From Arion vulgaris (Eukaryota; Mollusca; Gastropoda; Stylommatophora; Arionidae), in the NCBI GenBank assembly GCA_020796225.1, contig CM036758.1:68895274-68959273 (forward strand): DNA of 64,000 bases. Reading direction: 5' to 3'. How positions within the stretch are numbered: the stretch's first letter is position 1; every line of letters starts with the position of its first letter. Below, in pieces: positions 59,801 to 64,000 of the stretch. The notes beneath the pieces are model-generated. The model was not told where the DNA came from. It was given only the letters and a program-made list of their open reading frames with translations, and searched no databases. The translations under genes and the position numbers were made by a program.

Positions 59801-60555
59801 ACAGTTAGTGCATGCACTGACTAATTCGGTATAAATTGCAGTGTAAATGCATCGGCAGTGAAAATAATTTCAAAATGAAAGAGTTAATGCTATTGTTTTT
59901 GTACCAATTTGACCTCTTTTGTCTGTCTTTTTATCAATATCCCATTTGATATATTGTACTGCTCTTTTCGAGAACTGTAGTCCGTTTAAAAATGTTTGCT
60001 CTCATTCAAGTTTCATTTTAACGAAAAATATATGTTGTATTGATATGAAAATGTGTATGCAGTCTTATATTTACGTTGACAAAGGAGTATGTCACTGACA
60101 GGTCGAAGTGCAACTTAGATTTTGCATATCGGCGAATATGTTTGATGTTTTGAGGAAACTGTAGAACAAAATTCTAGAATACAACTGTGGTGGAGTATGA
60201 AACATATCATATTGTTTCGAGTTTTGATGACATGGTGGACAGGTTGGGTATATGGTTTACTGCGTACCCCTCCTGTTGAAATAATGAAATACTGATTGAT
60301 TGATCGATTGATTGATAGGACCATTATCATTGCACTTTGGTGAGTAAACATGTGCTCCATATCTTTCTCCAACATGAGGATCTCTGCTGCAGTGCAGGAA
60401 CTCAGCAGCACCGGCGAAGGTCACAGATGTACTAGTCTCGTAGTTTTAAAGATGGGGAATATATTTTGTAGAATTAAATTTTGTAATCGTTTTCTAATGA
60501 ATTTTGACCGGGCTGCGGCTTTCCTGCCTGCTCTTCTCGATTTTGAACTAGGGTT
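59801..60555. other. intronic sequence without recognised feature
   Basis: Includes a GATTGATTGATCGATTGATTG run near 60295. No gene recognised. Confidence 0.4.
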
Positions 60556-60559
60556 CTTT

Positions 60560-60742
60560 TACGTTCTCAAATTCAACACGGGACCTATGTTTTATCGTCC
60601 ATCTACGATATGATTAGGAACTCGATCTCACCTACACTGAAATCAGGGATTTCTGGAAAACTATCCCGATGACTTCACAAGGAAGCGAACCGGTTACATT
60701 TGGTACGAGAGTGCAACAACTAACCTCTACGCTACACAGAAT
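60560..60742 (-). repeat. tRNA-derived SINE (family H)
   Basis: The - strand begins CATTCTGTGTAGCGTAGAGG TTAG with A box TAGCGTAGAGG and B box CCGGTTCGCTTCC; the 3' body (CAGTGTAGGTGAGATCGAG) is shared with 10760-10885. Confidence 0.75.
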
Positions 60743-60868
60743 GAAATACTGACATTCTCGTACCAAGCTTTGGAAAAGCAACAGATCGTAGACATGTGTA
60801 GTCACAAGCACCCAAGCATGAGGGAAACATGGCCTCCCCAAAAATGAATGTAAACCATACCAGCTCTG

Positions 60869-62260
60869 GTGTCGCATAGGTTACCGGAGCCAGCGCCAGG
60901 CAGTGAAACTCCATGTTACAGTTTTTCTTCCATTGAGTTGCTACCCGAGAGGACCTACCGTCTCTTCCTCCTTGATGTGTGCTCATTGTACACCTCTATA
61001 CCTCATCCCGACGGCCTTAAAGCTCTCCAGTTCTTTCTCAATAGGAGAACTAATCCAATTCTGTCAACCTCTGCTCTCCTTCGTCTTGCGGAACTAGCTC
61101 TCACTCTTAACTTCTTTCAGTTTAATGACCAATTCTTGAACACCTAGTATGGACTACATATGATGGCCCCTTCCGTCTGTCTATCACAGATACATTGATG
61201 ACTGTATTGGCATTACTGATATGCCTGAAGCCGATTTGTCACGCTTCATAAATTTCATTAATGTTTTCAACCCTGCTATTAGTTTTACTTCTCCCATCTC
61301 CACTTCTTGTGTCAACTTTCTTGACATTACTATCACCATATACCTATCCACTATCACTACATCAGTATATTACAAGCCTACTGATGTACATATTTTTCTC
61401 CTTTATACTTTTTCCCATCCCCGGGCTTGTCGTGATTCTTTGCCATTCTCGCAGCTTCTTGCGCCTTCATCGCCTCTGTAGCGAGGACGATGATTTTCTT
61501 GATAGGGCTCGCGAGATGCTTGATTTCTTCCGCAGGCGCCTATACCCGGGGAAGGTGCTTGTATCTACTATGCATCGAGTTCAGAAAATCACTTGTAAGC
61601 AGGCCCTTACCAGCCAGCATAGGACTACTCTCTGACAGAGTAAAACTTATCTTAACTTTCCACCCCATAGTTCACTGGTGAAAAATGTTTTATTCCGTCA
61701 TCTGTCTATCCTTAAGTCAGATCCTGAGACCCGTTCTGTCTTCCCAACTATCCTTTGGTGGCTTACAGACGGGACAGAAGTCTTAAGGATATGTTGGTAC
61801 ACAGTCTCCTTAAGTCCAATATCCAGACTCATTTTGGCGCTGTCCAGTGTGGCCGTCGGCGTTGCAACACGTGTGCTTATGTGATACAGACGCGTACTGT
61901 ATCTTTTCCTTTAGCCACGTTTGTTATTGAAGATGGTTTCACATGCGAGTCCCGTAATCTTATCTAAGTCATTATCTGTAAGCGGTGTAACAAGGCTTAA
62001 ATTGACGAGACACACAAGAGGCTCAGTGACCGATTCGCCCAACACTTGTGCGACATACGCTAATGCTCTGTGACCCTGTAACCCCCATTTAAATGATACT
62101 GGTCATTTAGGAGATCACTATGTCCAGGTCGCAGCTATCCGATCATATTCTTTGGATGATCGTAGTCGATTTGCTCTGGAGAATCGATTGATTTCGTTGT
62201 ATTGTTCCTTGCGACCACGTGGGCTCAACGTATTACATTCCTATGCTTCTTAGTACTTTC
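60869..62260 (+). pseudogene. Penelope-like element reverse transcriptase / GIY-YIG remnant
   Basis: Decayed coding in several frames: FLLDVCSLYTSIPHPDGL (the Penelope 'D..SLYT.IP...G' RT motif with its catalytic-type D), RYIDDC (written YIDDC, the second RT catalytic motif) near 61190, FLDITI, VYYKPTDVH, SHPRACRDSL, LLKSNIQTHFGAVQCGRRRC and CNTCAYVIQT, then CKRCNK and HKRLSDRFAQH, matching the GIY-YIG-type endonuclease end. Family knowledge: Penelope-like elements encode a telomerase-related RT plus GIY-YIG nuclease. At least eight stops or frameshifts make it inactive. A Penelope-type 3' repeat follows. Confidence 0.85.
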
Positions 62261-62479
62261 TCTTCTCATGCCTTGTAATCTTAATGTGCATATGTTGCAT
62301 GTATTCAAGTTATATATTTACTTGATTTATTATTGTTTCTCTTCTTTTCTATTTCTAATTTTTATGTGTGTTTTTGTGTTACATTTATTTCGTTATTCAT
62401 TTCTATTCCCAGATTTTCATTAGAAACGTTTGTGTCCGTTTGTAGTCGTCCATATGTTAGTACTTTTTTTTAATTCGTC

Positions 62480-62640
62480 ACTCCTGTTGTTCGTTTGCTT
62501 GATAAAAGCCTGGTTGGTCGAAACGTTGCTGGATATTGTCATTGTTTTTGTAATTTGTAAATCTACAGTACTTTGTGTTTACGTGTTTCGCCAATCAAAT
62601 AGTTTTACTACAGTCTCATGTATATATTGTTACAGTTTAC
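62480..62640 (+). repeat. Penelope-type 3' repeat
   Basis: GTCACTCCTGTTGTTCGTTT GCTTGATAAAAGCCTGGTTG, GTCGAAACGTTGCTGGATAT and GTGTTTCGCCAATCAAATAG. It is the only copy that follows a recognisable Penelope coding region, so it names the family. Confidence 0.75.
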
Positions 62641-62994
62641 AGTGTTCTAATTATGCTGTATAAAAAAATGTTGCTTCTGTATCCAATTGATTTGAATAAT
62701 TGACCGTCAAGACCCTTGCACTTTCATATGGTAATTTTTGCTCTAATTTTATGTAAATAAATAAGGTACTAGTCCTGTAAAAATATGAAGAACACGTGGC
62801 CTTCAGATCTTAGGTTATGAAGGTCACTTCATATTTCAAGGTCCCAGTGGGCATTAGGTTAGGAGAGCCAGTTCTTTTTCTCATGTGGGGAGCGTCGAGT
62901 ATGTGATTGAACTCACAACTCTCTTGTGCCCATGTTGATAGAAGAACGCTTATACATTACGCGAATCCTTCCAATAATACTAATATCTTCTTCA
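62641..62994. other. intronic sequence without recognised feature
   Basis: AT-rich; nothing recognised. Confidence 0.4.
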
Positions 62995-63249
62995 TCATCC
63001 AATAGATTGTCGTAAACAGAACTTTGCCACCCCAACAGTCCTTCGGAATTTCTCTCTCATAGTCAAATGTCCCACCTTTGCAGTCGTCATATTCAGACGA
63101 TCAGTTAAATCTTGAATCCATCTTCTCCGTGGTATTCCTCTTTTCTTCTTTGCCTGGTTGCCTCCTTGCATAATGGTCTTCTCAACCGTTGTATCATTAT
63201 ATAACCAAAATACTTCAATTTTTTCTTGATTACTTGTACCATCAGTCAA
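62995..63249 (-). pseudogene. LINE RT C-terminal fragment
   Basis: KKKRGIPRRRWIQDLTDRLN then MTTAKVGHLTMREKFRRTVG; same family as 20318-20480. Confidence 0.65.
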
Positions 63250-63474
63250 TTTTCTGTGATTTTGAGTTCTTTCGTGATAAATCTATTTGTTTTCTTCTTT
63301 GTCCTTAACATACGGGGGACTCTTCTGTAACACTTGTATTCAATAGCATACATATATGTTTCCACTGCCTTGTTAAATATTAATGTACACATACTAATAA
63401 TACGTAGATTTAGCTATATACCTGCTATAATATTGTATATTGGTTCCGCTCACATAATTTTATCAACGGAACGA

Positions 63475-63999
63475 AAATAGAAAAACGTGAACGGTTTTGA
63501 ATATCTTGGTTCACTGCTAACAACAGATGGAAATGGGATGAAGGAAATTAAAGAAGAACAAACATGACTTTACAAAAAGTAAAGAACCAAAAACAGTATG
63601 GAACCGAACTGATAGGAAAACAAAGTTCAGAATACTAAGAGCATGCATATTCCCAGTGGAAACGTATGGGTGTGAAGCATGGCCATTTAACAAAGCAGTG
63701 GAAAAATATATATGTGCTTTTGAATATAAGTATTACAGAAGCGACCTTCGTATGTCATGAACAAAGAAGAGAACAAATAGATCTATCCAGAAAGAACTCA
63801 AAATCAAAGAAAACTGGCTGATGTTACAAATAAAAATGAGAAAATTAAGATATTTTGGACATATCAAGAGACACGAAGGGCTGAAGAAGACCATCATGGA
63901 ATAAGGCAGCCCGGCAAAGAGAAGAAGAGGAAGATCACGGAGAAGATGGAATCAGGATGTAACTGATGGTTTGAGCTTGACCGCTGCAGAGGCAGGACA
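63475..63999 (+). pseudogene. LINE reverse transcriptase thumb and C-terminus
   Basis: In shifting frames: NGFEYLGSLLTTDGNGMKEI, FRILRACIFPVETYGCEAW, CAFEYKYYRSDLRMS, MRKLRYFGHIKRHEGLKKTI, KRRRGRSRRRWNQDVTDGLS and LTAAEAG at the window edge. This is the standard order of the RTE-like LINE C-terminal half, with at least four breaks. Confidence 0.75.
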
Positions 64000-64000
64000 T

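Noticed and set aside
58606..63999. N-terminal exon of gene 2 (helix 1)
   Set aside because: I found no hydrophobic segment with flanking splice sites resembling SLC17 helix 1 on the - strand; it is probably outside the window.

Overview
The window looks like nuclear DNA of an invertebrate animal. It has spliced genes with long introns, little coding sequence, tRNA-derived SINEs with (GAA)n or (GA)n tails, many 3' fragments of several LINE lineages, Penelope-like elements, hAT, mariner and Mutator-like transposons, and large minisatellite arrays. The phylum is not certain. The LINE families look most like those I associate with molluscs, but the pentamer YYTAA array (including runs of CCTAA, the complement of TTAGG) would also fit an arthropod. 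I see no bacterial-type operons, CRISPR arrays or functional RNA genes.

Two real protein genes are present, both partial, and they are paralogues. They are SLC17-type (sialin / vesicular glutamate / phosphate cotransporter family, MFS fold) transporters placed tail to tail. Gene 1 (+ strand, exons from 365 to 16338) contributes its last five exons; its 5' part lies before the window. Gene 2 (- strand, exons from 58240 down to 23222) contributes nine exons and lacks only its N-terminal exon(s). The five exons they share have the same intron positions and phases, and the cytoplasmic C-terminal tail is about 90% identical over its last 84 residues. This is a recent inverted duplication. The 6.9 kb between the two stop codons is filled with LINE and SINE debris.

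Layout: 1-364, intron with a mariner tail. 365-16338, gene 1; its 11.3-kb third intron in the window carries a Mutator-like transposase pseudogene (3038-4992), a 73-copy 63-bp minisatellite (5677-10273) and a 57-copy 43-bp minisatellite (10894-13346). 16339-23221, intergenic, with nested SINEs, hAT MITEs and LINE tails. 23222-58240, gene 2; its introns hold a ZMYM1-like hAT with perfect 8-bp target duplication (24673-27486), many SINEs, a 37-bp minisatellite (37083-37885), and a 12.3-kb hAT (45256-57591) with matching TIRs and a perfect 8-bp duplication. That hAT has been swollen by about 11 kb of foreign DNA: a (CCA)n tract, an 8.5-kb YYTAA/CCTG array and an unidentified degenerate element. 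58241-64000, 5' intron of gene 2 with LINE fragments and a Penelope-like reverse transcriptase pseudogene (60869-62260).

The main points for a second look are the satellite-loaded hAT, the 43-bp array in which every unit carries splice-donor-like and acceptor-like sequence on the gene's sense strand, the 63-bp array whose common variants are silent in one antisense frame, degenerate hammerhead-like motifs in the Penelope repeats, and a splice-phase conflict in gene 2. Repeat-family letters (SINE-A, -B, -D, -E, -G, -H; repeat C, repeat K) are my own labels for families recognised by comparing copies within this window.
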